This document shows, piece after piece, positions 45,320-54,234 of a DNA stretch of 64,000 nucleotides (position 1 is its first letter; every line of letters begins with the position of its first letter). The DNA is from Nitrospira sp. (GTDB lineage Bacteria > Nitrospirota > Nitrospiria > Nitrospirales > Nitrospiraceae). The position numbers and the translations under genes are program-made. The stretch is from contig JBAOHZ010000009.1 of NCBI GenBank assembly GCA_037045225.1, forward strand, positions 1-64,000. The letters are read 5' to 3'. The notes below the pieces were generated by a model. The model saw only the letters and a list, made by a program, of their open reading frames with translations, searched no databases and was not told where the DNA came from.

Positions 45320-45991
45320 ATGAAAGTCGCCACAACAGATCAACAGGCCGGCGTGACGGCCAAACGTCGCCTCGCGCGGATATTGACCGCATTACGAACG
45401 ACATCACCGGCCATGAAAGTCGAACTCGACCATCGCACGCCCTGGGAGTTGCTGGTCGCCACGATCCTGTCGGCGCAATGCACCGATCAGCGGGTGAACC
45501 AGGTCACCCCGAATCTCTTCCGTCGCTATCAGCACCCTCACGATTACGCTTCGGCCGACCCTGCGGAATTGGAAGCCCTCATCCGGCCGACCGGCTTCTT
45601 CAAAACCAAAGCCAGAAACCTGATCCGCTGTGGGAAGGCTGTGGCCGAGCAGTTCCACGGTGAGGTGCCCAATACCATGGAAGCACTCACCACGCTACCG
45701 GGAGTCGGGCGAAAGACGGCAAATGTCCTTCTTGGCAACGTATTCGAAAAGCCGGCCATTGTGGTCGACACACATGTAAAACGAGTGGCCGGGCGGCTCG
45801 ACTTGACCCGCCATACGGATCCCGAAAAGATTGAGATGGATCTGCAACGCTTACTGCCGGCAGACCAGTGGACGGAAGGATCGCAACGGCTCCTTCTGCA
45901 TGGCCGATACATCTGCCTCGCGCGCACACCGAAATGTCGGCACTGTCCGATCTATACCGATTGCCGTTGGAAGGGGAAAGCCGCACGATGA
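45320..45991 (+). CDS. nth: Endonuclease III
   Basis: Endonuclease III is a DNA glycosylase/AP lyase for oxidised pyrimidines. The 223-aa protein has the helix-hairpin-helix LPGVGRKTANVLL with the catalytic Lys, the catalytic Asp in VVDTHVKRV, and a C-terminal Fe-S cluster (C-X6-C-X2-C-X5-C, CLARTPKCRHCPIYTDC). Its stop overlaps the ATG of yicC by four bases (ATGA). Confidence 0.95.
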   Translation: MKVATTDQQAGVTAKRRLARILTALRTTSPAMKVELDHRTPWELLVATILSAQCTDQRVNQVTPNLFRRYQHPHDYASADPAELEALIRPTGFFKTKARNLIRCGKAVAEQFHGEVPNTMEALTTLPGVGRKTANVLLGNVFEKPAIVVDTHVKRVAGRLDLTRHTDPEKIEMDLQRLLPADQWTEGSQRLLLHGRYICLARTPKCRHCPIYTDCRWKGKAAR

Positions 45992-46866
45992 TTCGAAGCA
46001 TGACGGGATATGGGAAGAAGGACGGGACGTCACAGAAAGCCGGCGTCACCGTGGAGATCCGTTCAGTCAATCACCGATTTCTTGAAGTGGCAGTCAGACT
46101 GCCCCGATCGTTGGCACAACTGGAGGAGCAGGTTCGAAAAACCGTCCAGCAACGCTGCCTCCGCGGACGAGTCGACGTATCGGTTTCGATCCATTCCGCC
46201 GGCGGCAGCCTGAAGACGGTCCAGATCGATCAGGCATTGGCCAAGCAGTATCATACCGCCCTCAAGAAGCTGCAGAAAACACTGGGACTGCGCGGAGCGG
46301 TGGATGTCTCCACGTTCGCGGGATTCCGGGACATCCTGTCCGTGTCCGATGAGCCGGTCGATGCCGGGCAACTGACGAAAACCGTCCTACGGGTACTGGG
46401 AGGCGCGCTCACGGACATTGAGAAGATGCGCCGACGGGAAGGGGAGGCGCTCGCCAAAGACCTGGTTCTCCATCTGGATGCGATCCGGGAGGCCAAGTCC
46501 ACCGTGGCGGACAAGGCCCCTGTACTGGCCAAACATGCATTTGAGCGCATGAAAGGCCGGATTCAGGCCCTCTTGCAGTCCGAATTGCCGGATCCGGCTC
46601 GTCTCCAGCAGGAACTAGCGGTGTATGCCGACCGTTCGGACATCTCAGAAGAATTGGTCAGACTTGAGTCACATATGCTACAGTTCGACCAGCAGCTCCA
46701 CAGTAAGGAGTCGGTGGGGAAGACCTTAGAGTTCCTGCTCCAGGAAATGGGACGGGAAGTGAATACCATCGGCTCAAAGGCTAATGACGCAGACGTTGCC
46801 GCGTTGGTCGTTCGAATGAAAGCCGAACTGGAAAAACTGCGCGAACAAGTTCAGAATGTCGAATAG
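45988..46866 (+). CDS. yicC: YicC family endoribonuclease
   Basis: YicC-family proteins are endoribonucleases that affect small-RNA decay in E. coli. The 292-aa protein begins MIRSMTGYGKKDG, the canonical family start, and has the conserved SVNHRFLEVAVRLP and the C-terminal LEFLLQEMGREVNTIGSKA. I placed the start at 45988 because the family motif begins there; an upstream open frame overlaps nth. The neighbouring gmk and rpoZ genes match the widespread yicC-gmk-rpoZ arrangement. Confidence 0.95.
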   Translation: MIRSMTGYGKKDGTSQKAGVTVEIRSVNHRFLEVAVRLPRSLAQLEEQVRKTVQQRCLRGRVDVSVSIHSAGGSLKTVQIDQALAKQYHTALKKLQKTLGLRGAVDVSTFAGFRDILSVSDEPVDAGQLTKTVLRVLGGALTDIEKMRRREGEALAKDLVLHLDAIREAKSTVADKAPVLAKHAFERMKGRIQALLQSELPDPARLQQELAVYADRSDISEELVRLESHMLQFDQQLHSKESVGKTLEFLLQEMGREVNTIGSKANDADVAALVVRMKAELEKLREQVQNVE

Positions 46867-46896
46867 TGTCGGCCCTGCGCCGGCATCGAACAACCT

Positions 46897-47613
46897 ATGA
46901 GCACCGCGCCTGTTTCAGCCAGCGATAAACCGTCCCAAGTACGGCGAGGCATTTTGTTTATCATTTCGGCTCCGTCGGGGAGCGGGAAGACCACGTTGTG
47001 TAAACAAATCACAGCCAACGTCCCAGGGTTGTGGCATTCGATTTCGTATACCACCCGTAAACCGCGTCCAGGCGAGGTGGATGGGCAGGATTATTATTTT
47101 CTCGATGAGCCGACTTTCCGTCAGATGATCGATCGGAATGAATTCGTCGAATGGGCGCATGTCTACGGCAATTTGTACGGCACACCGCGTAAGATGCTGA
47201 CCGAGAAAATGGAACAGGGCATTGATGTGTTGCTCGAAATCGATGTGCAGGGCGCCCGCTCAGTGAAAAAAAAGTTTGAAGACGGCGTCTATATCTTCAT
47301 CCTGCCGCCGTCCTTCGACACGTTGCGGACAAGGCTTCAAAACCGGGCTGGGGACTCACCAGACGAAATTCAACGCCGCCTGCACAAGGCCAAAGAAGAA
47401 GTCTGGAGCTACCGGGAGTACTACTACATCGTCCGGAACGACGATCTGAAGCAATCCTTGAAAGAACTGGAAAGCATTTTTCTGGCGGAACGGATTAAAA
47501 CCAAACGCTTGAATATGACCTGGCTGGAAGAAAAATTCATTCTCGACAAAGAGGGAAAGCAGGGGAATTCCTCCTCCGCCCCCGCATCAAAGGAGCACTT
47601 GCATCATGGGTGA
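46897..47613 (+). CDS. gmk: Guanylate kinase
   Basis: Guanylate kinase phosphorylates GMP to GDP. The 238-aa protein has the P-loop SAPSGSGKTTLCKQ, the GMP-binding SYTTRKPRPGEVDGQDYYF and EIDVQGARSVK. It has N- and C-terminal tails (about 15 and 25 residues) beyond the usual core. Its last codons overlap the rpoZ start by eight bases. Confidence 0.95.
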   Translation: MSTAPVSASDKPSQVRRGILFIISAPSGSGKTTLCKQITANVPGLWHSISYTTRKPRPGEVDGQDYYFLDEPTFRQMIDRNEFVEWAHVYGNLYGTPRKMLTEKMEQGIDVLLEIDVQGARSVKKKFEDGVYIFILPPSFDTLRTRLQNRAGDSPDEIQRRLHKAKEEVWSYREYYYIVRNDDLKQSLKELESIFLAERIKTKRLNMTWLEEKFILDKEGKQGNSSSAPASKEHLHHG

Positions 47614-47968
47614 AATGTTAAGTCTGTTACCAGAATACGCCACCGGCGAGTTCGATTCACGACACCGGTTGGTGATCATCGCCGCACAGCGTGCCAAACA
47701 ACTCGTGCAGGGCGCGCGCATGTCCGGCCCGTCAAAATTCACCAAAGAAACGAGCATCGCGCTCGACGAAGTCTTGCGGCATAAAGTGAAGTTTCTGATC
47801 GGACAGGAAGCCCGCGACGCGATCAAGGAATCCAAACGGGTCAAGGAAGGCGAGACGGAACGCCTGGCCATGATGACCGGAGAAGACGCCAAGGAAATCA
47901 AGAAAGAGCTCAGCGTCTACGTCGACGATACTGTCAAGCCCGCCCCTGCTCCGGAGGGCGAGGAGTAG
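47606..47968 (+). CDS. rpoZ: RNA polymerase omega subunit
   Basis: Omega helps assemble RNA polymerase by folding the beta-prime subunit. The 120-aa protein has the RpoZ core (SRHRLVIIAAQRAKQLVQG and TSIALDEVL) and an unusual acidic, Pro-rich tail of about 45 residues. AAGGAG lies ten bases before the ATG at 47606; an internal ATG at 47615 is an alternative. It overlaps gmk, indicating coupled translation. Confidence 0.9.
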   Translation: MGEMLSLLPEYATGEFDSRHRLVIIAAQRAKQLVQGARMSGPSKFTKETSIALDEVLRHKVKFLIGQEARDAIKESKRVKEGETERLAMMTGEDAKEIKKELSVYVDDTVKPAPAPEGEE

Positions 47969-47977
47969 CCCCGCTTC

Positions 47978-49237
47978 GTGCAGACCACCGGCCCCTCACT
48001 CACCGGTGTCCGCCTTGTGCTCGCCGTCACAGGGAGTATTGCTGCTTATAAGGCTGTCGGGCTCTTACGCCTGCTCCGTCGCGAAGGCGCGACGGTGAGC
48101 GTCGTCATGACGGCGGGGGCCTGCCGGTTCGTGACTCCGCTGACCTTCGAAGTGTTGTCCGGCTCCCACGTGGCAACCGACCTCTTCGAAGCCCACCAGG
48201 AAATGTTGCATCTCTCCTTGCCGGAGCAGGCGCAAGCCATCGTGATCGCCCCGGCCACCGCCAATTGCCTGGCCAAGGCCGCCCTGGGCCTTGCCGACGA
48301 TCTCCTTTCGACCATGCTCCTCACCACCCAATGTCCCGTGATTATCGCACCGGCCATGGATGGGGACATGTGGCATCATCCGACCGTTGTGGAACATGTC
48401 GCCGCGCTGAGAACCCGCGGTGCCATCATCGTCGAACCGGAAGCAGGCCCCCTGGCCTCAGGCCGATCAGGGCAGGGACGGCTAGCCGATGAATCACAGA
48501 TCCTCTCGGCACTCCACGCTGCGCTCCACCCGCGTCGAGATTGGTCTGGTCGTCGTCTGCTTATCACTGCCGGCCCGACACAGGAAGCCATCGACCCGGT
48601 GCGGTTCATTTCCAACCGATCGTCTGGAAAGATGGGGTATGCCCTCGCCGAAGCCGCACAAGCACGCGGCGCGGATGTCCTGTTGGTCTCCGGACCTACA
48701 GCGCTGAAACCACCCGCCGGGATCGAATTCTGCCCGGTGACAACAGCCGAGGAAATGCGCAACGCCGTCATGAGCCGGTTTACCTGGAGCGACACCGTCA
48801 TCATGGCTGCCGCGGTGGCAGACTTTCGTCCCACACAACCCGCTGCGCAGAAACTCAAGAAACGGCAACAGCCCCTCACCAACCTGGCCCTGACTCCGAC
48901 CGACGATATTCTGAAGGAATTGGGCGAGCGACGAACGACACAGGTGCTCGTGGGGTTTGCCGCAGAAACGCAGGATCTGCTTGCTCATGCACGGGAAAAA
49001 CTGCAAGCTAAGGGCGTAGACCTGCTGGTTGCCAATGACGTGACGGCAGTAGGATCGGGCTTCGGGGCAGACACAAATCACGTGTTCATCCTGGATCGTG
49101 ACGGCAACGCCGAGGAACTCCCCCTGTTACCCAAGCGTGACGTTGCGAACCGTATTTTAGACCGGGTCCTGGTCACGCAGACCTCGTGCCGGTCGGCGAA
49201 AAAAACATCGCACGAGCGATCGTCTCAGAAGGAGTAG
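47978..49237 (+). CDS. coaBC: Bifunctional CoaBC (phosphopantothenoylcysteine synthetase/decarboxylase)
   Basis: CoaBC catalyses two coenzyme A steps: coupling phosphopantothenate to cysteine and then decarboxylating. The 419-aa protein has an N-terminal flavodoxin-like CoaC domain (TGSIAAYKAVGLLRLL, APAMDGDMWHHP) and a C-terminal CoaB domain (ITAGPTQEAIDPVRFISN, RSSGKMGYALAEAA). GTG start. It lies ten bases after rpoZ and four bases before the next gene. Confidence 0.95.
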   Translation: MQTTGPSLTGVRLVLAVTGSIAAYKAVGLLRLLRREGATVSVVMTAGACRFVTPLTFEVLSGSHVATDLFEAHQEMLHLSLPEQAQAIVIAPATANCLAKAALGLADDLLSTMLLTTQCPVIIAPAMDGDMWHHPTVVEHVAALRTRGAIIVEPEAGPLASGRSGQGRLADESQILSALHAALHPRRDWSGRRLLITAGPTQEAIDPVRFISNRSSGKMGYALAEAAQARGADVLLVSGPTALKPPAGIEFCPVTTAEEMRNAVMSRFTWSDTVIMAAAVADFRPTQPAAQKLKKRQQPLTNLALTPTDDILKELGERRTTQVLVGFAAETQDLLAHAREKLQAKGVDLLVANDVTAVGSGFGADTNHVFILDRDGNAEELPLLPKRDVANRILDRVLVTQTSCRSAKKTSHERSSQKE

Positions 49238-49241
49238 GGGC

Positions 49242-49898
49242 GTGGCGTCATCACCGCGTATCGATCCATCCATCGCCGCACACATCGATCGTCTGGCCAC
49301 TGCCGTGGCAAAAGATCCACGCTCGAAGGAATTCCTCCCCCTTGCCGACGAATACATCAAGGTCGACATGTGCCAGGAAGCCGCAGCCGTGCTGGAGGAC
49401 GGTCTCAAGGCCTATCCCGGATTTATCACCGCCATGACGACACTGGGCCGCGTCTATGATCAACTCGCTCAGCCCGTAAAGGCCAAAGCGATCCTCGAAG
49501 AAGTCGTCAAGCAGCGCCCGGACAATCTTCGTGCTCATCGCATCCTCGCCAAGCTGTACAAGAGCGAGGGGAACAATGAAATGACCCTGCAGTCCTGCAC
49601 GGCCATTCTAAACGCCAATCCGTATGACGAAGAGGCTCTCTCCCTCAAGCGAAGCATCACCGGCGCACCTGAGGAAGTTCCACCGACGAAACGGGACAGA
49701 AAACGTCCCGCGCCAGAGGCCAAAATCGAGACCGAAAAACTCGTCCTAGCGGCCGAGTCGCTTGTGGTTGCCCCACTGAAGCCGATGCCAGAAACCATCG
49801 CCCCACCCAGCCTTGAACCACCCGTCCTCAAGCATGCGGCCACTATCGCACGCTTGGAAGCCTGGCTGCGAACCATTCAAGCCCAACGCGTTCGCTGA
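49242..49898 (+). CDS. TPR-containing protein
   Basis: The 218-aa cytoplasmic protein has about three tetratricopeptide repeats in its first 130 residues (FLPLADEYIKVDMCQEAAA, LGRVYDQLAQPVKAKAIL, LAKLYKSEGNNEMTLQSC), then a Pro/Lys-rich linker and a helical tail. No signal peptide is visible. The GTG start follows the coaBC stop by four bases, so it belongs to the same transcript. The role is unknown. Confidence 0.8.
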   Translation: MASSPRIDPSIAAHIDRLATAVAKDPRSKEFLPLADEYIKVDMCQEAAAVLEDGLKAYPGFITAMTTLGRVYDQLAQPVKAKAILEEVVKQRPDNLRAHRILAKLYKSEGNNEMTLQSCTAILNANPYDEEALSLKRSITGAPEEVPPTKRDRKRPAPEAKIETEKLVLAAESLVVAPLKPMPETIAPPSLEPPVLKHAATIARLEAWLRTIQAQRVR

Positions 49899-49948
49899 CT
49901 TCGTTGCCCGGCAATCGAACACGCGTTCCTCCACCCCCGGAACAACGT

Positions 49949-49977
49949 TTGACCCACTCCTGACAGCCTGTTAGAAT
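49949..49977 (+). promoter_or_regulatory. Sigma-70-type promoter of aroQ-efp-accB-accC
   Basis: TTGACC (49949-49954) and TAGAAT (49972-49977) are spaced by 17 bp, near consensus. Transcription should start near 49984, about 58 bp before aroQ. The following genes are closely spaced to accB. Confidence 0.75.
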
Positions 49978-50041
49978 GCCGCCGCTGCTGGCATCTCTAT
50001 CCATTGCAGCCTACTGATAACCGGGGGCGCGCGACTGACAC

Positions 50042-50539
50042 ATGCGGCGGCTGCTAGTGCTTCATGGTCCCAATCTCAATCTCCTGGGGACGCGAGAACC
50101 CTCCGTCTACGGACAGGTGTCCTTGACTGACATCGACAAATCGATTGTCCGTCGTGCAGGCGAACTGGGGATTGCGGTGCAGACCAAACAGACGAATGTA
50201 GAAGGGGAATTGGTCACCTGGATTCAGAATGCCAGGGGCCATTTCGACGGCATCATCATCAATCCGGCCGCGTATACCCACACGAGCGTCGCGATTCGCG
50301 ATGCGATTGCCGCCGTCGCCCTGCCGACGGTCGAGGTACATCTGTCGAACATCCATCAGCGAGAGGAGTTTCGCCATCACTCCTTCATTGCCGGGGTCGC
50401 CCTGGGACAGATCTCCGGATTCGGCCCTACCGGCTATCTACTGGCGCTGGAGGCATTGACCTCGCACCTCGAGACCGGCGCCAGGGCAGCACGTCCTCGG
50501 ACGGCCTCGAAGAATAAACCCGCGGCTTCGCGCCGTTGA
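50042..50539 (+). CDS. aroQ: Type II 3-dehydroquinate dehydratase
   Basis: This enzyme makes 3-dehydroshikimate in the shikimate pathway. The 165-aa protein has the catalytic Tyr in LGTREPSVYG, the flexible loop, NPAAYTHTSVAIRDA and the EVHLSNIHQREEFRHHS loop with the active His. The C-terminal basic tail (about 20 residues) is longer than usual. It starts a probable operon with efp, accB and accC. Confidence 0.95.
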   Translation: MRRLLVLHGPNLNLLGTREPSVYGQVSLTDIDKSIVRRAGELGIAVQTKQTNVEGELVTWIQNARGHFDGIIINPAAYTHTSVAIRDAIAAVALPTVEVHLSNIHQREEFRHHSFIAGVALGQISGFGPTGYLLALEALTSHLETGARAARPRTASKNKPAASRR

Positions 50540-50564
50540 ACTTGTTGTACCAAGGAGAGTTGTT

Positions 50565-51125
50565 GTGATTTCGACCGCAGAGTTTCGGAACGGCAGCCCG
50601 TTAATGGTAGAAGGCCAACCCTTTTATATCGTGGAATTCCAGCATGTCAAACCCGGCAAGGGCGGGGCATTCGTCCGAACGAAGCTGAAGAGTTATCTCT
50701 CCGGTAACGTCCTCGACAGGACCTTTCGTTCTGGAGAAAAATTCGACACCCCCCAGATTGAAGAATGCGACATGCAGTTCCTGTATGCCACGAACGACTC
50801 CTACACCTTCATGGATACAGAGACCTATGAGCAGTCGACCTACGAGAAGAGCCAGTTAGGGAGCAACGCCGACTTGCTCAAAGAGAACATGATCGCGAAG
50901 ATTCTCATCTATGAGCATCGGCCGATCACGGTCCTGTTGCCGAACTTCATCGAACTCAAGGTGGTCGACGGCGAGCCGGGCGTGCGGGGCGACACGGCCT
51001 CGGGCGGCAACAAGCCGGTCATCGTCGAGACCGGCGCCACGATCAAGGTCCCGCTCTACCTGGAAATCGGTGAGACGATTCGCATCGACACGAGAACCCG
51101 TGAATTTGTGGAGCGCGTGCGTTGA
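50565..51125 (+). CDS. efp: Elongation factor P
   Basis: EF-P relieves ribosome stalling at polyproline. The 186-aa protein has the KOW-like N-terminal domain with the loop VKPGKGGAFVRTK; the conserved Lys at the tip (K32) is the usual modification site. The two OB domains follow (TYEKSQLGSN, PLYLEIGETIRIDTRTREF). GTG start with AAGGAG upstream. The efp-accB junction overlaps by four bases. Confidence 0.96.
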   Translation: MISTAEFRNGSPLMVEGQPFYIVEFQHVKPGKGGAFVRTKLKSYLSGNVLDRTFRSGEKFDTPQIEECDMQFLYATNDSYTFMDTETYEQSTYEKSQLGSNADLLKENMIAKILIYEHRPITVLLPNFIELKVVDGEPGVRGDTASGGNKPVIVETGATIKVPLYLEIGETIRIDTRTREFVERVR

Positions 51126-51697
51126 GCTCAGCAGGGAAAAAGCCAAAAAAACGCCGCGATAGCGGCAAGCCGATCGTCTTGCCGAGCGCGTTTGCCCCTC
51201 GCTCGACGGCCTCGGACACGCTGCTGTCTCCGGACCAGGCTGCGCAAATTCAGCAATTGGCCGACCTCCTGAAGCGCAACCATTTAACGGAGTTGGAAAT
51301 CGAGCGCAGCGGAGTCCGCATCCGCATTCGGCACGAACCGGTGATCCGGACGACCGCGGCCCAGACCGTGGAAGCCACCACGAACCAGTCGGCGTCAACC
51401 GGCACGACACCGGCGACACAGACCCGTCCGCCAGCAGAAACGGACGGGCAGGTGACGATCACCTCGCCCATCGTCGGTACCTTCTACCGCTCGCCCTCTC
51501 CCGATGCAGATCCATATGTGGAGGAGGGAGACTACGTGAAAAAGGGGCAAGTGCTCTGTATCGTCGAAGCCATGAAGCTCATGAACGAAATCGAATCCGA
51601 GTCCGACGGGCGGATCACAAAAATACTGGCGGAGAGCACTAAACCGGTTGAGTATGGACAACCTCTCTTCTTGATAGACCCCAACGCCACGCCCTAG
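51122..51697 (+). CDS. accB: Biotin carboxyl carrier protein of acetyl-CoA carboxylase
   Basis: AccB carries the biotin on which carbon dioxide is fixed for malonyl-CoA. The 191-aa protein has a basic N-terminus, a helical segment, a Thr/Ala/Pro linker and the C-terminal biotinyl domain with VEAMKLMNEI (biotinylated Lys about residue 152). The likely TTG start overlaps the efp stop and has GGAG eight bases upstream; no better start was seen. Its stop codon lies inside a long inverted repeat. Confidence 0.93.
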   Translation: MSSAGKKPKKRRDSGKPIVLPSAFAPRSTASDTLLSPDQAAQIQQLADLLKRNHLTELEIERSGVRIRIRHEPVIRTTAAQTVEATTNQSASTGTTPATQTRPPAETDGQVTITSPIVGTFYRSPSPDADPYVEEGDYVKKGQVLCIVEAMKLMNEIESESDGRITKILAESTKPVEYGQPLFLIDPNATP

Positions 51698-51822
51698 CCC
51701 GCATGATTCATGAACACTGCTGCTGCAATCGCCGATCCGGTGCTCCGAGAAGCCTTTGGCCGATGGGCTCGCAACGTGCCTCAGCGATGTCGCGAGCAAC
51801 CATCGTGACTCATGCGGGCTAG
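51694..51822. repeat. Long inverted repeat between accB and accC
   Basis: CTAGCCCGCATGA (51694-51706) is repeated in inverse at 51810-51822, giving a 129-bp element with perfect 13-bp ends and further near-matches inward. A second stem, GCTCGC with GCGAGC, lies inside. The left end includes the accB stop codon. The size and structure resemble an intergenic MITE- or REP-like element. The rest of the 306-bp gap up to 52003 shows no gene. Confidence 0.5.
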
Positions 51823-52003
51823 CGCCCGAGAGATCATGAGGGTTCATGGCGAGACGCCCGGGGATGCGTGCCTTATGAATCTGGTGTCCAAGTCGTGCGG
51901 CACGTGCCGAATCATGCCGCAGATCCGAGTCAGGTCTCAGCCGTGGCAGAGCAAACCGTAAGAACCAGGCGAGCGCAGACCGCAATCCGTACCGGAGTAT
52001 TCT

Positions 52004-53353
52004 GTGTTTAAGAAAGTGTTGGTCGCCAATCGTGGAGAGATCGCCCTGCGAGTGATCCGGGCCTGCAAAGAGCTCGGCATCAAAACTGTGGCGATCCACT
52101 CCGAAGCCGATGCCGCGAGCTTGCACGTGCGGGCAGCGGACGAGCACGTCTGCGTCGGCCCGCCGGAAGCCGCACTCAGCTATCGCAATATCCCCAATGT
52201 GCTGAGCGCAGCCGAAGTCACCGGAGCCGATGCCATCCATCCCGGATACGGATTCCTTTCAGAGAACGCACACTTCGCAGAAGTCTGCGAATCGATCGGC
52301 GTCAAATTCATCGGCCCGACCTCGGAAAACATCGCCCTGATGGGCGACAAATCCAAAGCACGGGAAGTGGTCGCCAAGAAGGGCCTCCCGGTCACCCCCG
52401 GCAGCCCCGGCGAACTCCGAAGCGAACAGGATGCGCAAGAGGCCGCGAAAACCATCGGCTTCCCCGTGATCATCAAGGCCTCCGCCGGAGGCGGCGGACG
52501 GGGCATGCGTGTGGTGAACAAACCGGAGGAGCTCGCGCGGGCGTTTCAAGCGGCGCAAGCCGAGGCGAAATCCACCTTCGGTCATGACGGCGTCTACCTC
52601 GAACGCTACTTCCTCGAACCACGACACATCGAAGTACAAATCGTGGCCGACAATCGAGGCCATGTGGTCCACCTCGGCGAACGTGATTGCTCCATTCAAC
52701 GACGTCACCAAAAGTTGGTGGAAGAAACCCCGTCGCCGGCCATCGATGAAGAACTACGGCGCGAAATCGGCCGGGTGGCCGTCCAGGCCGTGAAAGCCAT
52801 TCGTTATTGCAACGTCGGCACGGTGGAGTTTCTGCTGGATAAGGACCGCAACTTCTTTTTCATGGAAGTGAATACCCGCATCCAGGTCGAGCACCCCATC
52901 ACGGAAATGGTGACCGGGATCGATCTCGTGAAAGAACAGATACGGATCGCGTCAGGCATGCCCCTCTCATTCAAACAGCAGGACATCAAGCTGAACGGTC
53001 ACAGCTTCGAGTGCCGGATCAATGCGGAAGACCCGGAAAAGTTCACGCCCTGTCCAGGCCAGATCACCAAATATTCCGCGCCTGGTGGATTCGGTGTACG
53101 TGTCGACTCCGCAATGGAACCAAATGCCGTGGTCGTTCCGTACTACGACAGCCTGATCGCCAAATTGATTACGCACGGACGTGATCGCCAGGAGGCGATG
53201 GCCCGCATGCGCCGCGCACTCGATGAATTTGTCATCGAAGGCATCAAGACGACGATCCCGCTCCATCGGAGAATTTTTAACGATCCTGATTTCCAGAAGG
53301 GGCATGTCTCCACGACATTCCTCGACCGCTTTCTTGCCGGCCAGTCCTCCTAA
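52004..53353 (+). CDS. accC: Biotin carboxylase subunit of acetyl-CoA carboxylase
   Basis: AccC carboxylates biotin on AccB using ATP and bicarbonate. The 449-aa protein has the N-terminal fold LVANRGEIALRVIRACKELG, the glycine-rich ATP loop KASAGGGGRGMRVV, CSIQRRHQKLVEE and the catalytic EVNTRIQVEHPITE. The length is standard. GTG start with GGAG upstream. It is separated from accB by an unusual 306-bp gap holding an inverted repeat. Confidence 0.96.
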   Translation: MFKKVLVANRGEIALRVIRACKELGIKTVAIHSEADAASLHVRAADEHVCVGPPEAALSYRNIPNVLSAAEVTGADAIHPGYGFLSENAHFAEVCESIGVKFIGPTSENIALMGDKSKAREVVAKKGLPVTPGSPGELRSEQDAQEAAKTIGFPVIIKASAGGGGRGMRVVNKPEELARAFQAAQAEAKSTFGHDGVYLERYFLEPRHIEVQIVADNRGHVVHLGERDCSIQRRHQKLVEETPSPAIDEELRREIGRVAVQAVKAIRYCNVGTVEFLLDKDRNFFFMEVNTRIQVEHPITEMVTGIDLVKEQIRIASGMPLSFKQQDIKLNGHSFECRINAEDPEKFTPCPGQITKYSAPGGFGVRVDSAMEPNAVVVPYYDSLIAKLITHGRDRQEAMARMRRALDEFVIEGIKTTIPLHRRIFNDPDFQKGHVSTTFLDRFLAGQSS

Positions 53354-53365
53354 CAGGTTGCTGAC

Positions 53366-53389
53366 ACACAGATGTCAGCTCTGTGTTTT
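53366..53389 (+). terminator. Possible terminator of accC
   Basis: ACACAGA pairs with TCTGTGT around seven bases and is followed by TTT. The stem is short and A/T-containing, so the terminator is weak. It lies just after the accC stop. Confidence 0.4.
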
Positions 53390-53419
53390 GCCAACCGGCT
53401 GAGATCATGTATCCCATGC

Positions 53420-53550
53420 CCATCACCCGCAGGCCGTTCACAATGGCCGTCCAGCAAGGCCGCAGCAAGCGACGTGGCGACTCGTACACCTGTCGTACGG
53501 TGAGCCATGGAGCGACGCGAGCGCGCCGCTGGCAGACTGTTTCAACGGCC
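53420..53550. repeat. REP-like intergenic element before thiE
   Basis: The 200-bp gap between accC and thiE contains a stretch with paired arms around CGTAC-N7-GTACG, with words such as GGCCGTCCAGCAAGGCCGC. Its style matches the multi-copy intergenic elements of Nitrospira genomes as I remember them. Only one copy is visible here, so the repeat nature is a suspicion. It carries no gene. Confidence 0.35.
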
Positions 53551-53556
53551 CGCTAA

Positions 53557-54234
53557 ATGACCAGGGAGCCCGCCACGTCTCAGGCCACTCGACAACTGCT
53601 CTTGAAAGGGCTGTACCTCGTGCTCGACCCCACGGTCAGGCCCGACCGCCCGCTGCCCGATTTCCTGCGGGAAGCAGCCGCATACGGTATTCGCCTCTTT
53701 CAATACCGAGACAAGCAGGCCACGATGAAAGACGCCTATGCAAAGGCGCTCGCACTGCGTCAAGCCGCCACCGACGTCGGCGCCCTCTTGATCGTCAACG
53801 ATCGCTGTGATTTGGCCATGGCGGTGAACGCGGACGGGGTGCATCTGGGCCAGGACGACCTGCCCATCGCCTACGCCCGGCGACTGATGGGGCCGGGAAA
53901 AATCATCGGACTCTCGACGCACAGCGCAGCCCAGGTGCGCGAGGCCGTCACCGCACAGCCCGACTATGTGGGGTTCGGCCCGATTTTCAGGACCGCTACC
54001 AAAGCCGATCACGACCCGGTGGTCGGACTGGAAGGATTACGCGCCGCACGCGCCTTGACCACGCTGCCGATGTTTGCGATCGGGGGAATCACGACTGAGT
54101 CGGTTGACGAGATTATGGCGACAGGGGCGGATGGTGTGGCGGTGATTGCTGCAATCCTCAAGGCACCGGATCTCGGCGCGGCTATCCGGGCATTTCAGCA
54201 GAGCTTGTCCACACCAGATCGGCAAGCTCCCTGA
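53557..54234 (+). CDS. thiE: Thiamine-phosphate synthase
   Basis: ThiE joins the thiazole and pyrimidine halves of thiamine. The 225-aa TIM barrel has the motifs GIRLFQYRDKQAT, LLIVNDRCDLAMAVNADGVHLGQ and the phosphate-binding FAIGGIT with GADGVAVIAAI. The ATG has no clear ribosome site. Its last 53 bases overlap the end of the convergent bioD gene. No complete thiamine riboswitch could be recognised upstream. Confidence 0.93.
   Translation: MTREPATSQATRQLLLKGLYLVLDPTVRPDRPLPDFLREAAAYGIRLFQYRDKQATMKDAYAKALALRQAATDVGALLIVNDRCDLAMAVNADGVHLGQDDLPIAYARRLMGPGKIIGLSTHSAAQVREAVTAQPDYVGFGPIFRTATKADHDPVVGLEGLRAARALTTLPMFAIGGITTESVDEIMATGADGVAVIAAILKAPDLGAAIRAFQQSLSTPDRQAP

Noticed and set aside
51395..52240. 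A leftward 281-codon frame across the accB-accC gap
   Set aside because: It runs antisense to both acc genes, and its central part falls in the inverted-repeat element; no motif or ribosome site.
53390..53430. Possible thiamine riboswitch before thiE
   Set aside because: A GGCTGAGAT-like word is present, but the GAACCTG arm and the second conserved helix of the thi-box are missing.
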